From Cupriavidus sp. D384 (GTDB lineage Bacteria > Pseudomonadota > Gammaproteobacteria > Burkholderiales > Burkholderiaceae), in the NCBI RefSeq assembly GCF_001652915.1, contig NZ_BBQI01000006.1, forward strand, positions 79,451-143,450: a stretch of 64,000 nucleotides of DNA. Reading direction: 5' to 3'. The notes under the pieces are model-generated. The model worked only from the letters and a program-made list of their open reading frames with translations, had not been told where the DNA came from and did not search any database. The translations under genes were made by a program, and so were the position numbers. The stretch's first letter is position 1. Every line of letters starts with the position of its first letter. Shown here piece after piece: positions 26,622 through 35,378 of the stretch.

Positions 26622-27746
26622 ATGACATCACGAATTCTGGGCTACCTCATTTTTGTCATTGCCTGCATGGCGGGCAGCGCCCCTGCGGCCGAGTTCGGCA
26701 GCAAGGGCGGCCCGGCTCCTGCGAATATCGATGAGGTCTCTGCCGTCCTTCACCAAGACCCGATTGACCTGGAGTTACTGATCAGCTTCGGGACATCCAA
26801 GGGCGGATCGGCAGGTCACATTGCCCTGGCGGTGCGAGGCGATACGTCATCCGAAGATGACACCGTGTATTCCGCGAACTTCTACGCAGATCGCACCGTC
26901 GAACACGCGACGCGCTTCGATACCTCAGATCTGATCCTGGCGATTCCCAAACGAGAATACCTGTTCGGGACCACCTCGTCCTTGTCAGAGGCGACCGTAT
27001 TCGGCCTGGATTATGGCGAAATCTACAAGCGGTCGGTCATCGGAGTGCGCGTCTTCGGCGTCCCGGCTCAGGAAAGGCAATCGCTGGTTGCCTTCTTTCA
27101 GCGCGTCAACGCCGACTACCACCGGCGCGCGACTGATGCCGATTACCACCGGGGCGAAATCAAGTACGACTATTTCCGCCTGAATTGCGCAAAAGCGATC
27201 GGCGCGGCTTTCAAGTACGGCGCCGGCTACCAGGACCTCAAGGTCAAGAGCCCACGTGCGCTCCGGGGAAGGCGGGTAGTGGCGGCCGCTACCGCCAATA
27301 TCCCGACCGAGATGGCAATGAAGCTGATGTCTGCGTGGAACGAACGTGGGTATCGCATGGATGTCGTCCTCTATAAAAAGTACGTCGGTTCCTCCTATGT
27401 GGAGCCCCGCGAGGATCCAAAGATCGCCTTCAAGGACTTGCCGGATCGATTTCCTTCTGTGCTCTCCCTGGATTTCCGCAGGGAGCAAGGAGCCTACCGC
27501 GATTTCGATAATCTCTACGCCATGTACCTGCTCTATAACCTCGGGCGCTATAGCGTGCGCGTGGATGCCCCCGCGCAATTGCTTGAGATCGAGAAAGACA
27601 AGGAACCCATGGACTATCCTGCTGCCGCCCGGTTCGCCAAGGACAGCGCCAAATCGGACAGCCAGAACTTTCGCCGGCACACGTTGTTCCAGCCGCTTGG
27701 CAAAAGCATCGGCGAGGCGCCAGACAATACCCATCTGTACCATTAG
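26622..27746 (+). CDS. Exported protein, possible permuted NlpC/P60-like cysteine hydrolase
   Basis: 374 residues from ATG 26622, chosen because a signal peptide follows at once (LGYLIFVIACMAGSAPAAEF). Earlier in-frame starts at 26589 and TTG 26580 lack ribosome sites. The mature part has GGSAGHIALAVRG near residue 60 and YDYFRLNCAKAIGAAFKYGA near 185, i.e. a conserved-looking His before a Cys, the order of circularly permuted NlpC/P60 (YiiX/YebB-like) enzymes. I do not recognise a named family; the C-terminal 150 residues are unlike anything I know. The gene stands alone. Function would be hydrolysis of an amide or ester in the envelope (speculative). Confidence 0.6.
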   Translation: MTSRILGYLIFVIACMAGSAPAAEFGSKGGPAPANIDEVSAVLHQDPIDLELLISFGTSKGGSAGHIALAVRGDTSSEDDTVYSANFYADRTVEHATRFDTSDLILAIPKREYLFGTTSSLSEATVFGLDYGEIYKRSVIGVRVFGVPAQERQSLVAFFQRVNADYHRRATDADYHRGEIKYDYFRLNCAKAIGAAFKYGAGYQDLKVKSPRALRGRRVVAAATANIPTEMAMKLMSAWNERGYRMDVVLYKKYVGSSYVEPREDPKIAFKDLPDRFPSVLSLDFRREQGAYRDFDNLYAMYLLYNLGRYSVRVDAPAQLLEIEKDKEPMDYPAAARFAKDSAKSDSQNFRRHTLFQPLGKSIGEAPDNTHLYH

Positions 27747-28016
27747 CGCTTGTAAATGGGCGGGCGCCAGGGTCGCGCGTTGCCAGCAGCGGCAGGAATG
27801 TCGTTAGCAGTGCGCCCTCAGGCACCCGCTGCATCAGACTATTTGTGCAACCGGGCTCGATAAGGCTGCCCGGGATCCACTAAGATTGCGATCCGCTCTC
27901 CAACGCATCGCAACTTCCGTCATGGCCCGTCTCAATTTTGCGGCTGCATTTCCGGCGGTGAACTGGGTCGGCTGACCGCGAACGTCTGGTCCTTGTTCAC
28001 ATGCATCGACGGTCTG

Positions 28017-29000
28017 CTATTCGACCTTGATATTGGCGGTTTTCACCACCTCGCCGTACCTCTTCAGATCGGCCTGAATCTGCTTGCCAAACGCTTCTGG
28101 GGTGTTGCCCACAGGCACAATGCCCAGCGTGGCGAGCCGCTCACGCGTATCGGGCTGGTTGACCACCGCATTCAACTCCTTCGACAGGCGATCGACGATT
28201 TCCCTGGGCGTCCTGGCAGGCGCCAGCAGTCCCACCCAGGAATCGCTGACCAGCCCGGGAGCGCCCGATTCCTCCAGAGTCGGCACGTCGGGCAGTGCCG
28301 GCACCCGGTTGGCACCGGACACCGCAATGGCGGTCGCCTTGCCCGACTTCACGTATTGCTGCGCGCCTGCCACGGCGGTGTACAGCACCGGCAGCGTGCC
28401 GCCCACCAGATCGCCCATCGCCTGCCCGCCGCCCTTGTAAGGAACGTGGACCATTTTCAGCCCCGTACGGGCCTTGAGCAGTTCGCCAGCCAGGTGCGGC
28501 GTGCTGCCGGTGCCTGCGCTGCCATAGGACAGGCCGTCGGGGCGGGTCTGGGAATAGGCCACCAGTTCCTTCAGGTTCTTCGCCGGCACCGACGGGTGCG
28601 TAATCAGGATCAGCGCCGCATCGCCGATCTTTCCCACCGGCACGAAGTCTTTCACGGTGTCGAAAGGCACTTTCGGAAAGACGTGAGGGTTGATCACCAT
28701 CGTGCCGTCAAACCCGAGCAGCAGCGTGTATCCATCAGGAGCCGACTGCGCCACCATCGCCGTGCCGATGTTGCCCGAGGCGCCCGGCTTGTTGTCGACG
28801 ACGATCTGCTGCCCAAGACGCTGGCTGAGCTTGTCGGCGATGACCCGGGCGCTTGTATCCGAGACGCCACCGGGCGCAAACGGTACGACCAGGCGTATCG
28901 GCCGCGACGGGTAATCCTGCGCGAAGGCGCCCGTGCCAAACGCAGCCGGTGTAACGAAAGCCATGGCGCCCAGCGCCCGGATCAGGGTACGGCGTTGCAT
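28017..29000 (-). CDS. Bug-family periplasmic receptor
   Basis: 327 residues from ATG 29000, which follows GGAGGAGACA. Leader MQRRTLIRALGAMAFVTPAA ending AFAQ; mature YPSRPIRLVVPFAPGGVSDT, IVVDNKPGASGN, SAPDGYTLLLGFDGT, MVHVPYKGGGQAM. These place it in the Bug (TctC-like) receptors. It is the last gene of the five-gene sigma-54-linked operon; two Bug proteins in one operon suggests two related ligands or tolerance of duplication. No membrane subunits TctA/TctB are encoded here. Confidence 0.88.
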   Translation of the reverse strand: MQRRTLIRALGAMAFVTPAAFGTGAFAQDYPSRPIRLVVPFAPGGVSDTSARVIADKLSQRLGQQIVVDNKPGASGNIGTAMVAQSAPDGYTLLLGFDGTMVINPHVFPKVPFDTVKDFVPVGKIGDAALILITHPSVPAKNLKELVAYSQTRPDGLSYGSAGTGSTPHLAGELLKARTGLKMVHVPYKGGGQAMGDLVGGTLPVLYTAVAGAQQYVKSGKATAIAVSGANRVPALPDVPTLEESGAPGLVSDSWVGLLAPARTPREIVDRLSKELNAVVNQPDTRERLATLGIVPVGNTPEAFGKQIQADLKRYGEVVKTANIKVE

Positions 29001-29087
29001 ATTGTCTCCTCCTGCCTGCGACAGCAAGTATTGGCGTTATCGCCTGTTATGTTGGACTACCGGACAGCTGGTACCGCGCTGGCTCGA

Positions 29088-29882
29088 TCAGACGACGATA
29101 GGCGTGGTAGCGCCGTCGACGGACAGGATCGCGCCGGAAACATAGGCTGCACGGGCCGACGCGAGAAACAGCACGACGTCGGCGATTTCCTCCGGTTCGG
29201 CAAGCCGCCCGAGACCGGTTCGCGCGCTGGCCGCCTGCAGCGCCTGGTCGACCGTGGTGCCGGCCAGTCGCGCTTCGGCCTCCAGACCTTGCTGAAGTCG
29301 CTCGGTACGGGTAGCCGACGGATTCACCGCGTTAACGCGGACGCCCGACCGGCCGTAGGCGGCCGCCAGACCGGCCGTGACCAGCATCAGCGACGCATTG
29401 GCCGCACCGCCCGGCAGATGCGTGGGACTGGCCACCTTGCCGCCCATCCCCACTACGTTGACGATCGCGCCGCCTCCGGCCTGGGCCATCTGCTTGATGA
29501 CCGGGTCGATCACATGGATGTAGCTGAAGTACTTCGCGTCCATGGCATCGCGCCAGGACGCAGGCGTCAGTTCCGCCGGCGGGGTGCGACGTGCGCCGCC
29601 GGCCGACGTCACGAGGATGTCGATGCCGCCCAGCGCCGTCACGGCAGCCTCGACAGCCCGGGCCGCCGCTACCGCGTCGGTCAGGTCTGCGGCCACGGTG
29701 AACGGCTCGCCGTCGCTGACATCTGCCGCGAGCGATGCCACGGCAGCAGCGAGGTTCGCTTCGCTGCGACCGACGATGGCAACCCGCGCGCCCTCGCGCA
29801 GGAATGCCTTGGCGCAGGCCAGCCCGATTCCGCGGCTGCCTCCCGTAATCAGTACACGTTTGCCAGCGAGTTCCAGATCCAT
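29088..29882 (-). CDS. Short-chain dehydrogenase/reductase with altered active site
   Basis: 264 residues. The cofactor motif TGGSRGIG at about 14-21 and the NNAG-like LVTSAGG are intact, and the C-terminal YVSGAILSVDGA is typical. The catalytic Ser and YxxxK are not there: the equivalent stretch reads VVGMGGKVASPTHLPGGAAN, placing Gly where Tyr and Asn where Lys should be. Either it uses another mechanism or it is a non-canonical SDR subgroup. Starts at ATG 29882; it lies between two Bug genes in the CoA-transferase/lyase operon and presumably acts on the same carbon chain. Confidence 0.82.
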   Translation of the reverse strand: MDLELAGKRVLITGGSRGIGLACAKAFLREGARVAIVGRSEANLAAAVASLAADVSDGEPFTVAADLTDAVAAARAVEAAVTALGGIDILVTSAGGARRTPPAELTPASWRDAMDAKYFSYIHVIDPVIKQMAQAGGGAIVNVVGMGGKVASPTHLPGGAANASLMLVTAGLAAAYGRSGVRVNAVNPSATRTERLQQGLEAEARLAGTTVDQALQAASARTGLGRLAEPEEIADVVLFLASARAAYVSGAILSVDGATTPIVV

Positions 29883-29940
29883 ATGCCCTCTCCCAGTCGG
29901 AATTGTCGGATAACCTCGAAATGCCCGAAAACTGTAGCGC

Positions 29941-30909
29941 TTATTCCGGCTGGATGCCGCCGCGCCGGGCCACGTCGGCCCACTTCTGGGTCTCCTTGCC
30001 GAGGAAAGTCCGGAACTCCGCCGGCGGGGTCAGGACGATGGTGGCGCCCTGGTCCTTCATCTGCTTGGCGAGTGCCGGGTCCTGAGTGACCTGCTGCAGG
30101 TCCCGATGGATCTGGTCCACGATGGCGTTCTGCATGCCAGCCGGCCCGAACAGGCCATACCAGTTCAAGGACTCGACTGCGTCAAGGCCGGCCTCCTTGA
30201 ACGTCATCGCGTCCGGAAACAGCGACATGCGCTGGTCTGCTGCGACGCCGATCACCCGAAGGGTGCCGTTCTGGACGTGTGGCAGCGCCGTCAGCACGCT
30301 GGTAAATCCGGCACCGACATGCCCGCCGATGACGTCCACCATGATCTGCGCGCCGCCCTTGTAGGAAACCGGAATCGTCTTGAGGTTGCCCGCCTGGCGC
30401 ATCAACTCGCCCGTCAGGCGCGTCTGGCCTTCGGAATAGCCCAGGCCCAGCGGCTGGTTCTTCGCCGCGCCCACCAGGTCGGTCAACGATTTCGCGGGGT
30501 TGGACTTGGATACCACCAGGACCATCGGCGATATGGCAAGCCGGGTGATCGGCGTGAAGCCGCGTACCGTGTCATAGGGGATACTCTTCATCAGCACCGG
30601 GTTGATCGCGTGCGAACCCACCACCATCAACAGCGTATAGCCGTCCGGCGCGGCTTTCTGGACGTGGCTGGACCCTATCACGCCGTTGGCGCCGGGACGG
30701 TGTTCCACGATTACGGATTGCCCCCAGCGCTCGGACAGCTTCTGCGCCACCAGACGGCTGACGATGTCAGTCCCGCCCCCTGGCGCGTAGGGCACCACCA
30801 GCGTCACAGGCTTCTCGGGCCATTTGGCGGCTGCGTGCCCGGACCCCAGCGCTGCTGCCGTCCAGACCATCGCGCCCAGTGCGCCTCGCATCCAGCGAAC
30901 CTTCCACAT
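29941..30909 (-). CDS. Bug-family periplasmic receptor
   Basis: 322 residues from ATG 30909, with GAGGAGAC upstream. Leader WKVRWMRGALGAMVWTAAAL to about residue 26. Mature part: KWPEKPVTLVVPYAPGGGTD, VIVEHRPGANGVIG, AAPDGYTLLMVVGSHA, IPVSYKGGAQIMVD. Third gene of the operon, 73 bp after the lyase. Only about a third of residues seem shared with the other Bug of this operon, so it is not a recent duplicate. Confidence 0.88.
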   Translation of the reverse strand: MWKVRWMRGALGAMVWTAAALGSGHAAAKWPEKPVTLVVPYAPGGGTDIVSRLVAQKLSERWGQSVIVEHRPGANGVIGSSHVQKAAPDGYTLLMVVGSHAINPVLMKSIPYDTVRGFTPITRLAISPMVLVVSKSNPAKSLTDLVGAAKNQPLGLGYSEGQTRLTGELMRQAGNLKTIPVSYKGGAQIMVDVIGGHVGAGFTSVLTALPHVQNGTLRVIGVAADQRMSLFPDAMTFKEAGLDAVESLNWYGLFGPAGMQNAIVDQIHRDLQQVTQDPALAKQMKDQGATIVLTPPAEFRTFLGKETQKWADVARRGGIQPE

Positions 30910-30982
30910 CGTTTGTCTCCTCTTGTTTGTTCCCGCCTGCCTGGCAGCCGGATCGGCATCGGGTGCCGTCTTTGAAAATCGG

Positions 30983-31933
30983 TCAGGCCGCGGCGCGCTG
31001 GCGCTCACGCCGACGTCGCAGCCACGCGCTGGATCTGCCGCCCAGTTGTCGACCCAGGAGCGACTCGGCAAACTCGACTGCGTCGAGCAACTCATCGAGC
31101 GAAATGCCGGTTGTCAGGCCGCACTGTTCGGCCATCAGCACCAGATCCTCGGTGGCAAGGTTGCCGGCAGCGCCCGGGGCGAACGGGCATCCGCCGATGC
31201 CGCCGACACTGGCGTCGAAACGGCGCACGCCAGCTTCCAGCGCGGCCCATGCATTGGCGACGCCCAGCCCCCGGGTGTCGTGCAGGTGCACCGCCAGCAT
31301 GTCTGGAGCGATAGCCTGCGCCAGCATCGACATCCGGGCCTTGACAGCGGCAGGGGCCGCAGCGCCGATGGTGTCGGCGATAACGATTTCCCCGGCGCCC
31401 GCTTCCAGCATGCGGCAAGCCAGATCAAGCACCGTATCGGCGTTGACGACGCCTTCGAACGGGCACTCGAAGGCCACCGCCACATAGGCGCGCGTGCGCA
31501 GGCCGAGTTCAGCCGCGCGCAACAGGGTCTGCTCGCTGACCGCCGTCGCCGCAGCCAGGCCCATGTTGATGTTGCGCTGGTTCATCGTTTCGGTGGCCGA
31601 CAGGACCACGGCGATCTCGGCGGCGCCTGCCGCATGCGCCCGCTCCAGCCCCTTTAAATTCGGCACCAGCGTGGACAGCCGCAATGCCGGGTGCTGCCGC
31701 GATACGCGCTGAACCACGTCGCTGGCGTCCGCCATCTGCGGGACCGCCTTCGGCGAGACGAAGCTTGTGGCTTCCACGCTGCGCACACCGGCACGGGCCA
31801 GCAGGCGGATCAGTTCGACTTTCGCGTCCGTTGATATGGCGACTGCCTGGTTTTGCAGCCCATCGCGCGGCGCAACGTCGGTAATCGTGAGCGCCGGCGC
31901 CGCGCCGGCGCGTTCGGTAGCGTCGTGGCTCAT
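30983..31933 (-). CDS. HMG-CoA lyase-like aldol lyase
   Basis: 316 residues from ATG 31933, whose ATGA overlaps the stop of the CoA-transferase gene, so translation is coupled. TIM-barrel HMGL family: TDVAPRDGLQNQ (metal-binding Asp), VEATSFVSPKAVPQMAD, HLHDTRGLGVANA (metal His residues), and the catalytic-Cys signature GIGGCPFAPGAAGN. Family members split 3-hydroxy-3-methylglutaryl-CoA, citramalyl-CoA or similar. Paired with a CoA-transferase, it should cleave the CoA ester of a 3-hydroxy-3-methyl dicarboxylate; the exact substrate is not decided by the sequence. Confidence 0.85.
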   Translation of the reverse strand: MSHDATERAGAAPALTITDVAPRDGLQNQAVAISTDAKVELIRLLARAGVRSVEATSFVSPKAVPQMADASDVVQRVSRQHPALRLSTLVPNLKGLERAHAAGAAEIAVVLSATETMNQRNINMGLAAATAVSEQTLLRAAELGLRTRAYVAVAFECPFEGVVNADTVLDLACRMLEAGAGEIVIADTIGAAAPAAVKARMSMLAQAIAPDMLAVHLHDTRGLGVANAWAALEAGVRRFDASVGGIGGCPFAPGAAGNLATEDLVLMAEQCGLTTGISLDELLDAVEFAESLLGRQLGGRSSAWLRRRRERQRAAA

Positions 31934-33129
31934 GCGACAGCTCCGGCTTCGCGCAGGCGCGCCACTTGTTCGTCGTTGTAGCCCAGCACGTCGCGCAGGA
32001 CCGTCATGGTGTGCTCGCCAAGCGCCGGCGGACACGTATAGGCTGCAGGCGCGACGCCCGAAAGCTTGACCGGATTGCCTGGCATGCGCACCGTTCCGCC
32101 GCTTCTCAGTGGCACTTCCACGATCATGTCGCGGTATTCGACCTGGGGTTCGGCCAGTGCGTGGGCAAAGTCGTTGACCGGACCACAGGGGATACGGGCC
32201 TGCCGCAGGCGCCCCAGCCAGTATGCGGACGATTCGGCCTGCAATTCATTGGCGATGATGGCGTCGATGCGCGCCTTGTCCGCAAAGCGACCCGGCTGCT
32301 TCAGGTACTCGGGCGCCCGCAGTTCCGGATGATCGATCACGCTCAGGAAACGCTCGAAGAACGCATCGCCGATGCAGGCGATGATGATATGGCCGTCGCG
32401 GGTCGGATACGTGTTGTATGGCACGTGCACGAAGTGGCTGTTGCCGATGCGCTCGGGGACATGGCCCGACATCAGGTGCATCGTCGCCATGTAGTTCAAC
32501 AGTGAGATCTGGGCGTCCAGCATCGAAATATCGACGTGCTGGCCAATGCCCGTCTGCTCGCGTGCGGCCAACGCCGCCAGCACGCCGATGGCGCCGAACA
32601 CGCCGCCGCCCAGATCGCCCACCGGAATCCCGCTACGTACCGGAGGACCGTCCGCCATCCCGGTGATCGACATGCCGCCGCCCATGGCCTGCACCACCTG
32701 GTCGAACGCGGGCTGCTGCCGATCCGGGCCGGTCTGGCCAAAACCGGTGACCGAGCAGGTGATGATGCGCGGATTGACGGCGCTGAGCGTTGCGTAGTCG
32801 ATGCCCAGCCGCTCGGTCACACCAGCGCTGAAGTTGTCGAACACGACGTCGGCCTGACGCACCAGATCCAGGAACACCGCACGGCCCTCGTCCGACTTCA
32901 GGTCGATGCAGACGCTTTCCTTGTTGCGGTTCAGGGTCAGGAAGTACGCGCCCATCCCGTCGCGCGCATAGTCCTCGCTGTCGGCCAGCAACTGGCGCGT
33001 GCCTTCGCCCGTGCCGGGGGGCTCCACCTTGATCGTGCGCGCGCCTAGGTCCGCCAGCAGCATGGTGCCGTACGGGCCCGAGAGCATATGGGTCAAGTCC
33101 AGCACGGTGATGTGTCCAAGCGCCTGCAT
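31930..33129 (-). CDS. Class III (CaiB/BaiF) CoA-transferase
   Basis: 399 residues from ATG 33129, with AAGGAGAAAC upstream. Opening LGHITVLDLTHMLSGPYGTM, then LADLGARTIKVEPPGTGEGT; catalytic Asp in LNRNKESVCIDLKSDEGR. First gene of the operon that includes the HMGL-like lyase. Expected to make the CoA ester that the lyase cuts. A good sigma-54 promoter lies 34-48 bp before the start codon and a PrpR-like activator gene diverges from it. Confidence 0.9.
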   Translation of the reverse strand: MQALGHITVLDLTHMLSGPYGTMLLADLGARTIKVEPPGTGEGTRQLLADSEDYARDGMGAYFLTLNRNKESVCIDLKSDEGRAVFLDLVRQADVVFDNFSAGVTERLGIDYATLSAVNPRIITCSVTGFGQTGPDRQQPAFDQVVQAMGGGMSITGMADGPPVRSGIPVGDLGGGVFGAIGVLAALAAREQTGIGQHVDISMLDAQISLLNYMATMHLMSGHVPERIGNSHFVHVPYNTYPTRDGHIIIACIGDAFFERFLSVIDHPELRAPEYLKQPGRFADKARIDAIIANELQAESSAYWLGRLRQARIPCGPVNDFAHALAEPQVEYRDMIVEVPLRSGGTVRMPGNPVKLSGVAPAAYTCPPALGEHTMTVLRDVLGYNDEQVARLREAGAVA

Positions 33130-33162
33130 TCGTTTCTCCTTCGATCGTATGCAAGCGGTAGC

Positions 33163-33177
33163 GCAATCGGTATGCCA
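33163..33177 (-). promoter_or_regulatory. Sigma-54 (-24/-12) promoter of the CoA-transferase operon
   Basis: On the minus strand TGGCATA-CCGA-TTGC: the GG and GC pairs are spaced exactly as in the TGGCAC-N5-TTGC consensus. The predicted start is near 33151, about 20 nt before the ribosome site. An enhancer-binding regulator gene diverges from it. Confidence 0.75.
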
Positions 33178-33245
33178 GGGAGTAGACAAACCTGTAACCC
33201 ATTGATTTTCAAATGACTATGGAAGACCCCGAATGACGGGGGCCT

Positions 33246-33301
33246 TGTTTCATGAAACACTCATGAAACGCCATGAAACATCGATGCAACATCGATGAAA
33301 C
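33246..33301. promoter_or_regulatory. Phased ATGAAAC repeats and a 14-bp palindrome: activator-binding array
   Basis: Heptamers ATGAAAC begin at 33252, 33263, 33273 and 33295, with a variant ATGCAAC at 33284; spacings 11, 10, 11, 11 bp put them on one DNA face. The first is part of the perfect palindrome TGTTTCATGAAACA (33246-33259). The array ends 12 bp before the regulator gene and is 70-140 bp from the sigma-54 promoter, as expected of an upstream activating sequence. Confidence 0.7.
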
Positions 33302-33313
33302 GCGAGGAGACCC

Positions 33314-35296
33314 ATGCGCAGTGCCACCCCGGAGCGCGGCAGCTTGCCGCGCATCTGCTTCATCAGCTACAGGCATCTGAGCCGCTTTGCCATGACGGTC
33401 CTCGAAGAGTTCGCCTCGCGCGCGACGATCGAGGTGGTAGACGGCTCGTTCGACGCCGCGCTGGACGCCGCGCGCGACCGCCTGCGCGATAACGCGGCGG
33501 ACGTCTTTGTGAGCGCTGGCGCCAATGCCACGATTCTGCGCAGCGCGCTCGATGCCCCGGTGGCGACGATCAAGCTCAGCGGCTTCGACATCCTGATGGC
33601 CCTCTTCAGCGCCCGACGGATTTCGAGCCGGGTCGGCGTGGTGATGTACGGGGAGTGCATTCCGGAACTGGACGCCATCCGCGAGCTGCTCAACATCGAA
33701 GTGGCCCAGTATGCGTATCGCACACCCGACGAGGCGCGACAGTGCTTCGAACTGCTGGGGCGGGACGGCTATGAAGTGGTGGTGGGTTCGAGCATCGTCG
33801 TGGAGCTCGCCGAGCAGTACGGCATGCAGGGCCGGCTGGCCTATTCGATCAATGCCGTGCGCCAGGGCATCGAAGACGCCATCGAACTCGCACGCGTGGC
33901 CAGGCTCGAAGCCGGCCGCTACGACCAGCTCAACGGCGTGCTGCACAACCTGCAGGATGCAGTGCTGGCCGTTGATCGCGACAATCGCGTGATTGCCGTG
34001 AATCCGCCCATGGAAATCCTGCTCGGGCGCGTCAAGGCGCGCATCCTGGGGCAGCACATGGATGACGTCGAGCCGGCGTTGTCGCTGCAATCGACGCTGG
34101 CAAGCGGCAACCAGGAGCGCGGCAGCGTGTTCCGGTTCGCCCAGCGCGACTGGATTGCCAATCGCACGCCAATCCGCGAGCACGGGGAGACGGTGGGTGC
34201 GGCCATCACGTTGTACGACGCCCGCAACATCCAGGATGCCGATGCCAGCCTGCGGAGCCAGCAACGCCGCCACCCCCGCAGCGCGCGGAACCGCTTCGAC
34301 AACCTCATCGGCGCCAGCCCCGCGTTCGAGCGCGCCTGCGCGACCGCGCGGCGTTTTGCGCGAACCGATCTGACGGTGCTGTTGTCGGGCGAGAGTGGCG
34401 TGGGCAAGGAGCAGTTCGCGCAGGCGATCCACAACGAGAGCAAGCGTGCCGCCAAGCCCTTCGTCGCCATCAATTGCGCGGCCTTTCCAGAGGCCCTGCT
34501 GGAGAGCGAACTGTTCGGCTACGACGAAGGCGCGTTTACCGGCTCGCGGCGCGGTGGCAAGCGCGGGCTGTTCGAAACGGCGCATACCGGCACGCTGTTC
34601 CTGGACGAGATCGGCGACATGCCCGTGTCCCTGCAGACCCGCCTGCTGCGCGTACTGCAAGAGCGGGAAATTCTCCGCCTGGGCAGCGCCATACCGATTC
34701 CCGTCGACGTCCGGATCATTGCCGCCACGCACCAGGCGCTACCGCAGTTGATCGCGTCCAAACAGTTCCGGCAGGATCTCTACTACCGGATCAATACGCT
34801 GCAGCTGGCGTTGCCCACGCTGCGCGAACGCTGGCAGGACATCGAACTGCTTGCCAACTTCCTGCTGCGCCGTTCGCTCGAACGACTGGATTCCCATCTC
34901 GACGGCAAGGCGCTCGTCGCACACGTACTGCCCCAGCTCCAGGCCTATGCGTGGCCGGGCAATATCCGTGAGCTGGAAAACATCTGCGAGCGCATGGCGG
35001 TGTTCTTCTCCCAATGGGAAGACCCGCGCCGGATCGCTTTTGCCGATCTCCGGCACGATTGCCCGGAACTGTTCGGGACCGCCGCCGACCGCAGCCCGTC
35101 CCCTGGCGTCAAGCCAGCAAAGCCGTGCGATCCACAGCGGGCGCGATTGGGTACGCCCCGAGACAGCGTGCTCGAAGTTCTGGAGGCGTGCGGTGGCAAC
35201 CGGCAGATGGCCGCACAGCAACTGGGCGTCAGCCGGGCGACATTGTGGCGCTGGGAGAAGGCGGCGACGGCGGGCTGCATACAGGAACCTCCGTAG
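33314..35296 (+). CDS. PrpR-like sigma-54-dependent transcriptional activator
   Basis: 660 residues. An N-terminal PrpR_N effector domain (about 12-200, ICFISYRHLSRFAMTVLEEF ... VFVSAGANAT, IKLSGFDILMAL), a PAS-like segment (about 210-310, DAVLAVDRDNRVIAVN), an AAA+ domain with Walker A GESGVGKE, the sigma-54 loop GAFTGS, Walker B TLFLDEIGDM, and a Fis-type HTH at the C-terminus (GNRQMAAQQLGVSRATLWRW). PrpR senses 2-methylcitrate; here the ligand is unknown but may be a similar acid. Start at 33314 behind GAGGAGA. It faces the sigma-54 promoter of the CoA-transferase operon. Confidence 0.9.
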   Translation: MRSATPERGSLPRICFISYRHLSRFAMTVLEEFASRATIEVVDGSFDAALDAARDRLRDNAADVFVSAGANATILRSALDAPVATIKLSGFDILMALFSARRISSRVGVVMYGECIPELDAIRELLNIEVAQYAYRTPDEARQCFELLGRDGYEVVVGSSIVVELAEQYGMQGRLAYSINAVRQGIEDAIELARVARLEAGRYDQLNGVLHNLQDAVLAVDRDNRVIAVNPPMEILLGRVKARILGQHMDDVEPALSLQSTLASGNQERGSVFRFAQRDWIANRTPIREHGETVGAAITLYDARNIQDADASLRSQQRRHPRSARNRFDNLIGASPAFERACATARRFARTDLTVLLSGESGVGKEQFAQAIHNESKRAAKPFVAINCAAFPEALLESELFGYDEGAFTGSRRGGKRGLFETAHTGTLFLDEIGDMPVSLQTRLLRVLQEREILRLGSAIPIPVDVRIIAATHQALPQLIASKQFRQDLYYRINTLQLALPTLRERWQDIELLANFLLRRSLERLDSHLDGKALVAHVLPQLQAYAWPGNIRELENICERMAVFFSQWEDPRRIAFADLRHDCPELFGTAADRSPSPGVKPAKPCDPQRARLGTPRDSVLEVLEACGGNRQMAAQQLGVSRATLWRWEKAATAGCIQEPP

Positions 35297-35378
35297 GCGT
35301 ACTGCAATTGCCAAAAGGCGCGTCGGTGGAAGTCGATTTCATTTTCACGGTGGGGCTGCCATCGCCCGCTGCACTCGT

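Noticed and set aside
27993..30089. 698-residue frame on the plus strand
   Set aside because: Covers the antisense of a Bug gene and an SDR gene, both with convincing starts and motifs; Arg/His/Gln-rich composition.
33209..34732. 507-residue frame antisense to the PrpR-like gene
   Set aside because: The opposite strand has Walker motifs and GAFTGS; this is its shadow.
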